NCBI GenBank assembly: GCA_016937175.1
Contig: JAFGWL010000033.1
Location: 1 to 37,469 of the forward strand
Source of the DNA: Candidatus Mcinerneyibacteriota bacterium
Lineage (GTDB): Bacteria > Macinerneyibacteriota > Macinerneyibacteria > Macinerneyibacteriales > DSCS01
Reading direction: 5' to 3'
Length of the DNA stretch: 37,469 bases
Shown: piece after piece, positions 1 through 9,349 of the stretch
How positions within the stretch are numbered: position 1 is the stretch's first letter
Layout of the letters: every line of letters starts with the position of its first letter
Program-made: the position numbers and the translations under genes
The notes under the pieces: model-generated
What the model saw: only the letters and a program-made list of their open reading frames with translations
Told to the model about the DNA's origin: nothing
Database searches by the model: none

Positions 1-1845
1 CGGATAGGAGATACCCAGGCGAGGCATGACATAGGTCTTGCCTTCTGAGGCGATCTTACCCTCTTCCATGTAGGTCCCCTTGAGGGGATTGCCGGAAGAG
101 ACTTCTTCAAGATGGTCTTTGATGGCCAGGCCCGGATTCTCATAATAATCCACATTGGGATTATAATGTTCCAAACGGGCGCCGACATTGATGATCATAT
201 CTTCCACTTCGATCTTATCCTGGATGTAAGCGTTGAAGTTCCAGGGCTGGACTTCATACATATCCGCTGACACCATCTCATACCGAAGGGAGTTGTAGAC
301 TTCATACTCGATGTCGTCCCTGTTATACATGGCACCGATCTTGAACTGGTTGAAGCGGTCGGCCTGCCAGGTGTAGGCAAAGTTGACCTTGACGGCTTCG
401 TCCTGATACCTGTAGTAGTAAGGAGCGAAACCTGTGTACATCAGCCAGGAATAATCGTTGATGTTCAGGTATCCCAGGTTGACATTGGAGGAATAGACTG
501 AATCGTTATCCCATCCGATGAAATCCGTGTAGTGCATGCCGTTGTTGTCTGTAGTCTGGGCATCATACTGAGAAGAGACGCTCAGTTCATAGAACATGCT
601 GGAATTCAGAGTATGGGTCAAACTCACTGTGTAAAAATCATGGTATGTTACTGAATCGAAATGATCCAGATACCTGTAAGAGGAATGTCCGCCGTACCCT
701 GCTGTATAGGGTGAATAGTTATCAAATCCATGATAGACCTGCCTGTTCATGACAGCGCTGATTTTCATGGTCTGAATGGGGCGGAAGGAAATATTTCCGT
801 AATATTTCCAAGTCCTGTTGTACTCTTCAGGCCTCCATCCATGGAAGAAAGGCTCATAGCCGCTCTCGATGAGCCATTCGGCTGTGGCGTTATCTGCATG
901 GAGGGGATCATTGTAGATGTCAATGAGTTCCTGAAGGTCAACATAATTAGTCCAGAACTTGGCTTCGGGGTGATAGAGGTAATACCCGTTGTCATCATCA
1001 TAGTTGTAAGAGAACGCAAAAGAAGCGTCTTTCAGGAAGGGCACCGGGATGGGCCCGGAGATATAAGCATCGATGATGTCATGGCCGATGTCATCGCCGA
1101 ACTCGGTGATGTAACGGCTTGTCTTATATCCCACTTTTCCGTGGAACTCTTTCTGTCCGCTCTTTGTTACAACCTTGACGATACCGGACATGGCTCCACC
1201 GTACTCGGCGTTGAAACCGCCGGTAACGACTTTCATCTCTTCGATGGCGTCTGAAGAGAGGTTGAAAGCCGAAGTCCCGAAGAGGTTCGAGTTAACAGAG
1301 ATCCCGTCGATAATATAGGCAACTTCATTATCGCGGCCTCCACGAACGTGAAGCTCTCCCCCGCCGCCTGTGACGACACCGGCCTGCTGCTCAAGGACAC
1401 CGGTAACGGTGGGATTGACCAGCTTGGCGATCTGTGTGTTGTCAAAGGTCTTGGATGAAGAGGTGTTGTCCTTCTGGACGATAGGCCTTTTGGCCTGAAC
1501 GATGATCTCTTCACGTCCGGCGACTTTTGCCTCCATGGCGAAGTCTACCGCTGTAGTCGTATCCGCGGATACGATAACATTCTCCTTGGTGTAATCGGCA
1601 TAACCGACGATCATACACTTTACCTTATGGACTCCCGGAGGAACCTGCAGGATAAAGTAGTTTCCGTCAGCCTGCGTAAAAGCACCAAGTGATGTTCCTT
1701 CAATCATAACTGTTGCTCCGGCCAGCGGCTCGCCGGTGGCCTCATCCACAACCCTACCTCTGATTTTTCCGGTAGTACCTGCGAATACAGTAACAGTTAA
1801 GAGCAACATAATAATCATTAGCGCTCTAAGTTTTTTAAAAACCAT
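1..1845 (-). CDS. TonB-dependent receptor with N-terminal carboxypeptidase-regulatory-like domain (TBDR1; 3' end off left edge)
   Basis: Not in the ORF track because it runs off the edge. Reverse-complement read from ATG at 1845 (MVFKKLRALMIIMLLLTVTVFAGTTGKIRGRVVDEATGEPLAGATVMIEGTSLG...) is in frame with the residues at coordinate 1 (GKTYVMPRLGISYP). Signal peptide, plug motifs (HVRGGRDNEVAYIIDG, GGFNAEYGGAMSGIVKVVTKSG), SD AAAGGAG. Paralogous to 6443-9160. Confidence 0.93.
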   Translation of the reverse strand, partial: MVFKKLRALMIIMLLLTVTVFAGTTGKIRGRVVDEATGEPLAGATVMIEGTSLGAFTQADGNYFILQVPPGVHKVKCMIVGYADYTKENVIVSADTTTAVDFAMEAKVAGREEIIVQAKRPIVQKDNTSSSKTFDNTQIAKLVNPTVTGVLEQQAGVVTGGGGELHVRGGRDNEVAYIIDGISVNSNLFGTSAFNLSSDAIEEMKVVTGGFNAEYGGAMSGIVKVVTKSGQKEFHGKVGYKTSRYITEFGDDIGHDIIDAYISGPIPVPFLKDASFAFSYNYDDDNGYYLYHPEAKFWTNYVDLQELIDIYNDPLHADNATAEWLIESGYEPFFHGWRPEEYNRTWKYYGNISFRPIQTMKISAVMNRQVYHGFDNYSPYTAGYGGHSSYRYLDHFDSVTYHDFYTVSLTHTLNSSMFYELSVSSQYDAQTTDNNGMHYTDFIGWDNDSVYSSNVNLGYLNINDYSWLMYTGFAPYYYRYQDEAVKVNFAYTWQADRFNQFKIGAMYNRDDIEYEVYNSLRYEMVSADMYEVQPWNFNAYIQDKIEVEDMIINVGARLEHYNPNVDYYENPGLAIKDHLEEVSSGNPLKGTYMEEGKIASEGKTYVMPRLGISYP

Positions 1846-1969
1846 ACCGCAAACTCCTTTCCTTTTCATAGAAAAAACAACCAACCCAAATTTTTCCATA
1901 AGCTGTTGAACCCCATCACCTCCTTTGGCGAATACACTTTTTTTTCCTCTTTTACACAGTGTTTTATAT

Positions 1970-1998
1970 AGATTAGGTTAATGAATTTCCAGTGTCAA
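1970..1998 (-). promoter_or_regulatory. sigma70-like promoter for TBDR1: TTGACA-17-TAATCT
   Basis: Minus-strand TTGACA (1993-1998), 17-nt spacer, TAATCT (1970-1975); resembles the promoter upstream of the paralogous receptor. Confidence 0.6.
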
Positions 1999-2040
1999 GA
2001 TAATTTTTCGCTTTACGTTGAATTAAATTAGGATAAGAGG

Positions 2041-2067
2041 CGGGTGCGGAGAAGTTCTCCGCACCCG
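2041..2067. terminator. 27-nt perfect inverted repeat (13-bp arms), likely terminator or stabilising hairpin downstream of the PorV-like gene
   Basis: CGGGTGCGGAGAA-G-TTCTCCGCACCCG, 13 nt after the stop at 2080. No strong U-tract on either strand. Confidence 0.6.
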
Positions 2068-2079
2068 TTTGGATAGAAC

Positions 2080-3123
2080 TTAGAAACGGAGTTTCAGCGT
2101 GAAGAGATGGGTCTCTTCCAGCTTGTCATACCCGTTGTAAGCATAATCGACACCGATTCCCAGGCCGGCTGTCATATACTGAAGCCCGCCGCCGAAGGAA
2201 TAGGTGGCATCGATGGAGTCGGCCACTGTGGCCATCCTGTAACCGCCACGGGCGGCTACATGGAACTCTTCGGAGACGTTATAACCGAATTCTCCGCCGA
2301 GGTTCAGCTGTTCGCTGTTATCCACGGGGTTGTAGAAGTCCACAGCGATAGCTGTGGTCATCTCATCGGTCACATAGGGTGTATACATGAAGCCGACACG
2401 AAGCGCCATGGGCAGTTCGTGGTCTTCTGTATACTGGCCGAAGGTGTACTCGTAATCTTCGGCATCACCTGAGCTGGCGTCTTCGATATAGCTGAGGACT
2501 TTATCCAGCTGTCCGCCTTCGAATTTCGGTTTTGTTCCGAAGTTGGCAATACTCAGAGCTGCTGTGAGGCCTTTGATGGGAGTGTGATATTTCACACCGG
2601 CATCCATGGCCACGGCATTGGCAGTCATGTCCCAGATCTTCATGGATACCACTTTCCCGGTGATACCGAAGTCAACGGTCTTGAGCAGCCTTCTTGCGTA
2701 AGTCAGCCCGATAGCTGTGTCAGAAGCGCTGAATGTGGCTCCTGTGCCGTCGGGTTCTGTGATGGTGGTCACTTCCATTTCGGGATAACCGAAATAGGTA
2801 AAGCTTAACGCGAGTTGCGCCATGTCAGACATGGGGAATGAGACGGCCAGATATTCAAACTTGACATCGGCCAGCCATTCACTGTGTGTGAACATGGCTT
2901 CATAATCCTGGACATTGACGAGTCCGGCCGGATTATAATAGAGCGCTGAGACACCCTGGGAAGCAGCGGCACCGGCATCACCCATCCCGACAAAACGGGC
3001 ATCAGGCGCGACTTTCAAAAAGACGCCTGTAGCCTGTCCGGTCTGAGTCATGTCAGCGGCACTTACCGAGGTAGCCAGAGCTGCTATAGCGATAATCGTA
3101 ATGATTACTATTTTCTTTAACAT
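2080..3123 (-). CDS. PorV/PorQ-like outer membrane beta-barrel protein
   Basis: Signal peptide, 'FLKVAPDARFVGMGDAGAAASQGVSALYYNPAGL' motif typical of PorV/UPF0164 proteins, C-terminal Phe, SD GGGGAGG. Downstream of a T9SS cargo gene. Confidence 0.85.
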   Translation of the reverse strand: MLKKIVIITIIAIAALATSVSAADMTQTGQATGVFLKVAPDARFVGMGDAGAAASQGVSALYYNPAGLVNVQDYEAMFTHSEWLADVKFEYLAVSFPMSDMAQLALSFTYFGYPEMEVTTITEPDGTGATFSASDTAIGLTYARRLLKTVDFGITGKVVSMKIWDMTANAVAMDAGVKYHTPIKGLTAALSIANFGTKPKFEGGQLDKVLSYIEDASSGDAEDYEYTFGQYTEDHELPMALRVGFMYTPYVTDEMTTAIAVDFYNPVDNSEQLNLGGEFGYNVSEEFHVAARGGYRMATVADSIDATYSFGGGLQYMTAGLGIGVDYAYNGYDKLEETHLFTLKLRF

Positions 3124-3136
3124 AGACTAACCTCCC

Positions 3137-6100
3137 CTACCTGATGACGGCAAACGTGCCCTCAGTCTTGGTCTCATCATCCACGTAGATCACGTAAATG
3201 TAGATACCGCTCGCCAGATCCTGGTTGTCCTTGTTACGCACATCCCACTCTTCCGTACCGGTTCCGTTGTCATGATGCAGGATCCTGACAATATCGCCGG
3301 CCACAGTGTAGATATAGATGTCACATTCGCCGGGCAGATGTGTGAACTCTGCTTTACGGCTGGTGACATTCTGATCCCAGCTGTTGATGGGGTAGATGGG
3401 GTTGGGGACAACTTTGACTTCAGACAAATCGATCTCGGATGCCTGTGTCATGGCGTAGGTATCCACTTCCCAATACTCGCCGCCGCTGATGATGTCGCCA
3501 TGCTGCTGCATGGTGATCTGTGTACCATCGACGATGGGAGCTTTATAGACGGTATAGTAGATCCGGTCGCCGTCGTCAAAGGCAGCTCCGGCTCCGTCGT
3601 CATAGGTTCCGTAGAGATACATCCCGTTGGTCATCTCTTCGGTCAGGATGTAATCGGGATCTGTCGTGGCAACACCATCTACATAGTTGAATGTCCTTCC
3701 GTAGAGCGTGAAGGCGTTGTCACCGTCCAGGGCTACAGGCAGGTAATCTCCGTAGAGATCCCAGGATGCGCCGTTCCATTTTTCCACGGTGGCGTAATGA
3801 GCCACACCGGCAGCGGTGAAGTTGATCTCGAATTCATCGCCGTATCCGATGGAAGGTACATCCACGTAGTAGGCATCCGTTCCCCCACTGTTCTGTACCG
3901 TGTAGACAGTTCCCACGGCCGTGGTGACAGTGGCCGGGGTGAGAACCCCTGTAGTCCTGTCTTTCAGGAAGAAGAAAGGCAGATCGAACAAGGCATCCCC
4001 GCGTACGACAAGGTCCTCTGTTGCAGGGCCCGCCGTCGTGAGGTCTGTATCAGGATGGATAGAGACACTTCCGCTTGTTCCGGCGTTCCTGGTGACAGCC
4101 CACTCATAGACATCGCTGTCATGGAAGGTCACTCGGAACTGGCCCTCATCAGCGAAACGGGCCGCGTAGAAGTAGGGCTCGATTCCCATGGTGGTGGCAG
4201 CTTCATAACCGTCTGCTGCGCCGAGTTCTGTGACGATTCCGCCTTCAAGGTAGACATCATCGGCATAGGCTTCCGACAGAACCACATAATAACCGTCCAT
4301 GAAGAGACAGTTGTCGATACCGGGCTCAAAGCGCGGTGACCAGTTGAGTCCGAAGAGATCCCAGTGGGTCACCAGCCAGCCGCCGGCATAGCGGTCGCCG
4401 TTGGTGATCCCTTCCAGATAGATATTCTCTCCGGCATAAGCGGTCTCATCCACATCCAGAACGGTCAACTCAAAGACCCCGGGAGTGGAAGTGGCAGCAA
4501 AATCCATGACCAGGTCATGGCCGGTCCCCATACGGGCGGTCCAACCATAATCCCCGACATAGGTCAGGGCTGCTGCGTCATACTCGCCTGCATTAGCCGA
4601 TGTAGTGGCGATGGAATCGTATCCGTAGTCATAAGTTGCTGTAATCGTATACTGGATCCCGTCGATGATCTCTGTCTGGTAGATCTTGTCGTAGGTCGCG
4701 CCGATATTGGGGGCGACAAAGTTCTCCGCCACATACTCGGATGTATCCAGGTCGATGACTGAATAGATGAGTTCATTGGCATGTGACCCGGGCTCTACCA
4801 TGATCCTGTAGGTATGGCCGGTCACAAAATTGGGCTCCATGATGGTGGCTGTGATGGTGCCGGGGTTTCCGCCCACGACCACAGCGCCGCCGTTAGCCGG
4901 TTCAGGGGCCACGGGAGGATTGTATCCCACGGCATTGGTCCGTCCCTGGGCAAAGAGGGTGTCCCCTAAGGATTCCAGAGATTCCGGCGGATTAGGCTGG
5001 GCATCATAAGCCACGACTTTGTAGTAGTAAGGAATACCGTTGATGACATCGGTATCCAGATAGGAGTGCTGCAGGCTGCTCAGATCGAAATCAGCGATCT
5101 CGGTCCAGGGTCCCGCAGGGGACATGGCCCTGTAAACACGGTATCCGGCGAAGTCATACTCGATATAGTCGGGGTCATACACCGCAGAACCCGGATCGCT
5201 GGCCACAGCATAGTAGGGGTCAGGAGTCGTTTCCGCAGCGCTTCCCCAGCTGATGAAGACTTTCCTGTCCAGAGACTGGGCCACTGCAGCGGGTTTCACC
5301 GGTGCAGAGGGGAGAAGCCATTCATTGTCAAAGATAAACTGGGCAGCGATGGAGTTCCCGACAAGCGTCCTGTAAGAGCGCCCGTCAGTCCCGGTGACTT
5401 CGAGAGTCGTGTCATCGCCCAGTTCATAACCGGGGATAATAGCCAAAACGATATTGGCGGTCTCGCCGGGAGCCAGGTCGAAGGGCCCTGTGGTCATCAT
5501 GAACCTCTTGTCGGCGGGGCCGCTGTCCACATCAAAGGGATTGTAGACATCACCGGCCATGTTCCAACCGGACATGAGGTTGTAACGCTGTACATCGTTG
5601 ACCGGCGCTACATCGATGGAGAAGATCTTGAACGCTGTCAGGCCGATGGGGCTTCCTCCTCCGTCATCAGGAGAATCAAGGAAGTCGTAGCCGATATATC
5701 CGGCATGGCCGAAGCTTTCTGTTCCATCGTTGTCGTAGCAGTATCCGATGTTATAGGTGGCGTCATATCCCACCATATCATCGACAGCATTACCTACATC
5801 GGGGTCCTGTACGATACCGAGGTAAGAATCGGTAAGGGTACCGGTGCCTTCATTGGTCACTTCGTAGATTACGAAGATGATGTCGTTGTTGGAGGGATAG
5901 TTCCACTCATAGGTCTTCTGCACCACTTCGATGTTCAGGGGCGTATGGACATTGCCCGCTGACTGAAGCGGAGGGTTGGGGTTAGCATCATGATAGACAG
6001 CATAACTGTCCAGCACCGACTTGATCTCAGCCAAAGGCCAGTCGCCGTCGCTGCTGAGATAGACCTTGTACTGGGAGTCCATGTAACTGGTCCCGATCTC

Positions 6101-6430
6101 ACCGGGAGTGAATTCAGACGAGCCATCGGAGGAGATATATCCGCTAGTGACATATTTTTCCGTTCCGATCATGGCGCCGAACCACATACCGGCTCCGTAG
6201 ATATACTGGGCATCACCGTTCTGATAGGCCCAGTAGCCGCCGGCGGAGGTGATCCCGTCATCCACGCCGTGCTGGCCGAAGTTGTTTACGGTCAACCAAA
6301 ATCCGTTGGCCTTCAACCATTTCAGGTCAAGGCTTTTGTAACGGACTTTCTGTACATCCGGATCCGTTGCCCCGAAGGAAACGGAAAACGCGAATGCGAT
6401 TATCAACAGAATTAAAACTAATTTCCTCAT
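3137..6430 (-). CDS. Large secreted protein with fibronectin type III-like region and C-terminal T9SS type A sorting domain
   Basis: 1097 aa; signal peptide MRKLVLILLIIAFAFSVSFG; FNIII-like 'FAGYRVYRAMSPAGPWTEI...YYYKVVAYD'; C-term 'VKVVPNPIYPINSWDQ...GDIVRILHHDNGTGTEEWDVRNKDNQDLASGIYIYVIY'. SD AAAGGAGGT. Confidence 0.9.
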   Translation of the reverse strand: MRKLVLILLIIAFAFSVSFGATDPDVQKVRYKSLDLKWLKANGFWLTVNNFGQHGVDDGITSAGGYWAYQNGDAQYIYGAGMWFGAMIGTEKYVTSGYISSDGSSEFTPGEIGTSYMDSQYKVYLSSDGDWPLAEIKSVLDSYAVYHDANPNPPLQSAGNVHTPLNIEVVQKTYEWNYPSNNDIIFVIYEVTNEGTGTLTDSYLGIVQDPDVGNAVDDMVGYDATYNIGYCYDNDGTESFGHAGYIGYDFLDSPDDGGGSPIGLTAFKIFSIDVAPVNDVQRYNLMSGWNMAGDVYNPFDVDSGPADKRFMMTTGPFDLAPGETANIVLAIIPGYELGDDTTLEVTGTDGRSYRTLVGNSIAAQFIFDNEWLLPSAPVKPAAVAQSLDRKVFISWGSAAETTPDPYYAVASDPGSAVYDPDYIEYDFAGYRVYRAMSPAGPWTEIADFDLSSLQHSYLDTDVINGIPYYYKVVAYDAQPNPPESLESLGDTLFAQGRTNAVGYNPPVAPEPANGGAVVVGGNPGTITATIMEPNFVTGHTYRIMVEPGSHANELIYSVIDLDTSEYVAENFVAPNIGATYDKIYQTEIIDGIQYTITATYDYGYDSIATTSANAGEYDAAALTYVGDYGWTARMGTGHDLVMDFAATSTPGVFELTVLDVDETAYAGENIYLEGITNGDRYAGGWLVTHWDLFGLNWSPRFEPGIDNCLFMDGYYVVLSEAYADDVYLEGGIVTELGAADGYEAATTMGIEPYFYAARFADEGQFRVTFHDSDVYEWAVTRNAGTSGSVSIHPDTDLTTAGPATEDLVVRGDALFDLPFFFLKDRTTGVLTPATVTTAVGTVYTVQNSGGTDAYYVDVPSIGYGDEFEINFTAAGVAHYATVEKWNGASWDLYGDYLPVALDGDNAFTLYGRTFNYVDGVATTDPDYILTEEMTNGMYLYGTYDDGAGAAFDDGDRIYYTVYKAPIVDGTQITMQQHGDIISGGEYWEVDTYAMTQASEIDLSEVKVVPNPIYPINSWDQNVTSRKAEFTHLPGECDIYIYTVAGDIVRILHHDNGTGTEEWDVRNKDNQDLASGIYIYVIYVDDETKTEGTFAVIR

Positions 6431-6442
6431 CCGCTACCTCCT

Positions 6443-9160
6443 TTAAAAGGAAATTCCCAATCCGAATCTGACGTAACGGGGAGCACCGTAGAATTCCGGG
6501 TTGGCCCCGAAATACTCTTTGTACTTGTTCTCAAAGGTGTAGTCGTCACCGGGATAGGGATCCGTAGCAGCCGCAGCGTTATCGTACAATCCGTTATCAT
6601 CAGGTTCACCTGTGGTGGCATAAACAGACGTTATGTTCACCCAGTTGAAGAGATTGGAGATCGTACAATAGGCCGATACATTGAGCATACGTCCCATCAC
6701 ATCAAACTCAAAGTCTTTGTTAATCCTCATATCCAGGGATTTTGTCCCGGGCATCCTCATGGAGTTCATGGGCCCGGTATTCCTGTTGGTCACATCTTTG
6801 GGAGTGTAAGGAGCACCGGACTCATAACTGAAGAGGAAGTTCACGCCGGCATTCTGCAGCGGTTTCATTCCAAACAGTTCAGGCCCGTCGCCCTTCTGTG
6901 TCCTGATATCCATATTGATCTTCACCGCATGACGGCGGTCGAAGGCCAGGGGATATTTCTTGGCCGGAGGAGTCCTCAACCCACCGGAGACGGTTACGAC
7001 ACCGTAGTAGCCGTCACGCTCCGAAGAGGAGTTACCTGTAGCCCAGGAGAGAGAGTAGTTGATATCTCCGCTGATGTAGTTGGAGTAGAGCTTGGAGAGA
7101 CCGATCTCAAGCCCGCGCACCTGGGCATAACCGCCGTTGGTGTAGAGGGTGTAGGACTTGATGGGATCGGGGATCTCTTCGGTATAGAGGAGGTCGGAGA
7201 TGCTCTTGTAGTAGCCGACCACCGTCATACGCCAATCTTCACCAAGGCGCTGCTCCAAACCCAGCTCGTATGCGATGGTCTTCTGCATATCGAGGTTGGG
7301 GTTCCCGAGAAGCGGATACCCGGGTTTATACCACTCGTCGTTTTCCACATTGGAAAAGAGGTAGTTGAACGTCGGCATCTGGTAAAAATAGCCGTAATGG
7401 AAGTGAAGGACAGACGTATCGGAGATAGGCAGCGCCAACCCGACCCTGGGGCTGATGGCGTATTTAACCTCGGCATCAGCTGTAGGAGAGTCTGTTCCCT
7501 CGATAAAGGCTGTAGGATCGGTGAAATACTTGATGTTGGGATCGAAGTAGTCCATACGAACGCCCACATTGAGGATCATGTTTTCATACTCCAGCTTATC
7601 CTGGACAAACAAGTTGGCCAGCATGGGTTTTACGTTGAAGTCCGTGGTGTAATTGGCACTTGTGGGATAAGAGCAGCTGAAATATTCCAGGTCATGCTTC
7701 TGCACTTCGAATCCGACTTTGATCTGGTTAAAGCGGTTCACCTGGGATGTCAGGTCACCCCTGACATTGATGTAGGAGGCTTCCTGCTGAGAAAAAGCGA
7801 TATAGTGCCCGTCGATGTAGAAGAGGTTGTAGGGGTCAAAGACACGTTCGTCTGTCTCAGTATAAGGATCGATGAAATCGCCGATCTCATCTTCACCAGA
7901 CTGAGGAAGCCAGTCATCCGTGAAATCGAAATACCCGACCATGATACTGTAGAAGGTCCGGGCATTCAGGGTATGGGTCAGCCTTTCGGTGATCAGGAGG
8001 CTTGTGGTCTCGCCTTCCATATACTTATCCAGGTCATACTTATAGCGATGGCTGTAGTATTCGCCCTGGTTGAAAGAACCGAGAATATCCGTCTCACTTT
8101 TCAGCGTCGGCATGAGCTTTCCGCTGAGCTTGAACTGATAGTCATACCCGTTGGCCGCCGTATGAGGCGTCCAGTAGGTGGGGGTCAGGTCTTCGGGAAG
8201 GTTGTCCACCATATCATCATAATCGGGGATACGATGTCCCACGGCATCCCGTTCGGTGTAGCCGAAGGTTCCCATGAAGGCAAAGGGTGTATAGGGAATA
8301 GGCCCTGAGACAAACCCTTTGATGCTGTTAAAGCCATAGTTCAGGTCCAAGAGCCCGGGATCCACTTTGTCGGGCTTGGAGAACATGGCATCGGTCTCAA
8401 CAGTGACCCCGGCGTGGAAATCCTTCCCGCCCTCTTTGGTCACGATGTTGATGATACCGGACATGGCATTTCCGTACTCGGCGTTGAACCCGCCGGTGAG
8501 GATCTGCATCTCCTGAACCGCATCTGTGGCCACATCCAGTGCAGACTGGCCGGTCATGAGGTTCTGTACAGAGAAACCGTTGACATAGTACCCGACTTCG
8601 TTTCCGCGTCCCCCGCGGATATGAAGGCCGCCGACATTTCCGCGTTCTTCATTAGCCGAGTTTTCGACGTTGTTAGTGGCGTTGGACAAGAGGGCTGCGC
8701 CCTTCTGAACCGTTAACACATCGTCAACTGAATCCACGGCCATATTCTTGATCTTGGCCGCATCCACTTTTTCAACTGTGGAAGTATTATCCTTACGGAT
8801 GATCTCCCTTTTCGCCGTAACGGTGACTTCTTCCGTTCCGGCGATCTTTTCCTGTAACTCGATGGTTACATTGGTGGTACTGTCCGCAGAGATGACCACA
8901 TCAGTCACAATCCCTGTGGAGTACCCGACCATAACCGCCTGGAGAGAGTAGACTCCCGGCGGAACCTGGAGGATAAAGAAGGACCCGTCTGCCGAAGCAG
9001 CCGCGCCCAGCTGTGTGCCTTCTACCAGCACAGTGGCTCCAGGCAGGCCTTCTCCCGTCGAGGCATCAACGACTTTGCCCCGGATCTTTCCTGTTGTTCC
9101 CGCGAATGCGACTGCGGAAACCAATAAAATCACAAAGAGAAAAGACAAGAACCTTTTCAT
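6443..9160 (-). CDS. TonB-dependent receptor with carboxypeptidase-regulatory-like domain (TBDR2)
   Basis: ORF track extends to 9241, but ATG at 9160 (MKRFLSFLFVILLVSAVAFAGTTGKIRGKVVDASTGEGLPGATVLVEG) has an SD and a signal peptide. Plug motifs; C-term ...RYVRFGLGISF. Confidence 0.93.
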   Translation of the reverse strand: MKRFLSFLFVILLVSAVAFAGTTGKIRGKVVDASTGEGLPGATVLVEGTQLGAAASADGSFFILQVPPGVYSLQAVMVGYSTGIVTDVVISADSTTNVTIELQEKIAGTEEVTVTAKREIIRKDNTSTVEKVDAAKIKNMAVDSVDDVLTVQKGAALLSNATNNVENSANEERGNVGGLHIRGGRGNEVGYYVNGFSVQNLMTGQSALDVATDAVQEMQILTGGFNAEYGNAMSGIINIVTKEGGKDFHAGVTVETDAMFSKPDKVDPGLLDLNYGFNSIKGFVSGPIPYTPFAFMGTFGYTERDAVGHRIPDYDDMVDNLPEDLTPTYWTPHTAANGYDYQFKLSGKLMPTLKSETDILGSFNQGEYYSHRYKYDLDKYMEGETTSLLITERLTHTLNARTFYSIMVGYFDFTDDWLPQSGEDEIGDFIDPYTETDERVFDPYNLFYIDGHYIAFSQQEASYINVRGDLTSQVNRFNQIKVGFEVQKHDLEYFSCSYPTSANYTTDFNVKPMLANLFVQDKLEYENMILNVGVRMDYFDPNIKYFTDPTAFIEGTDSPTADAEVKYAISPRVGLALPISDTSVLHFHYGYFYQMPTFNYLFSNVENDEWYKPGYPLLGNPNLDMQKTIAYELGLEQRLGEDWRMTVVGYYKSISDLLYTEEIPDPIKSYTLYTNGGYAQVRGLEIGLSKLYSNYISGDINYSLSWATGNSSSERDGYYGVVTVSGGLRTPPAKKYPLAFDRRHAVKINMDIRTQKGDGPELFGMKPLQNAGVNFLFSYESGAPYTPKDVTNRNTGPMNSMRMPGTKSLDMRINKDFEFDVMGRMLNVSAYCTISNLFNWVNITSVYATTGEPDDNGLYDNAAAATDPYPGDDYTFENKYKEYFGANPEFYGAPRYVRFGLGISF

Positions 9161-9198
9161 AAAAGAAACTCCTTTCTTTCTATCCACAACATAAACAT
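9157..9198 (-). other. Putative leader mini-ORF (MFMLWIERKEFLL*) overlapping the TBDR2 start by ATGA
   Basis: In the leader behind an AAAGGAGGT SD-like element; its TGA overlaps the ATG at 9160. Very short, no independent coding support. Confidence 0.2.
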
Positions 9199-9239
9199 CC
9201 AACTCCACACACCTCCTTTCGATTTCTCTGATTATTATC

Positions 9240-9268
9240 AATCTACCTGATTAAATTCACGGAGTCAA
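9240..9268 (-). promoter_or_regulatory. sigma70-like promoter for the TBDR2 operon: TTGACT-17-TAGATT
   Basis: TTGACT at 9263-9268 and TAGATT at 9240-9245 (minus strand), 17-nt spacer. Confidence 0.55.
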
Positions 9269-9349
9269 TATATTTTTTTCCTAAAAATGAATTTTATAAG
9301 GAGAAAATGGCATTAAAATAAATTTCTTTTGGTAACCGAAATATCTTCC

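Noticed and set aside
6929-8308. 459-aa plus-strand ORF opposite TBDR2 (and similar 3272-4339, 5066-5962, 730-1254)
   Set aside because: Fully antisense to genes with recognisable protein families; low-complexity V/I/G/D-rich translations with no motif. Typical shadow ORFs from codon bias.
1-9160. SusC/SusD-type polysaccharide utilisation locus
   Set aside because: Receptors share the carboxypeptidase-like domain but no SusD-like lipoprotein or glycoside hydrolase is present.
9241-9349. Sigma-54 promoter (TGGCAC-N5-TTGC) upstream of receptor operons, considered because rpoN is present
   Set aside because: No convincing -24/-12 motif was seen; sigma70-like boxes explain these regions better.
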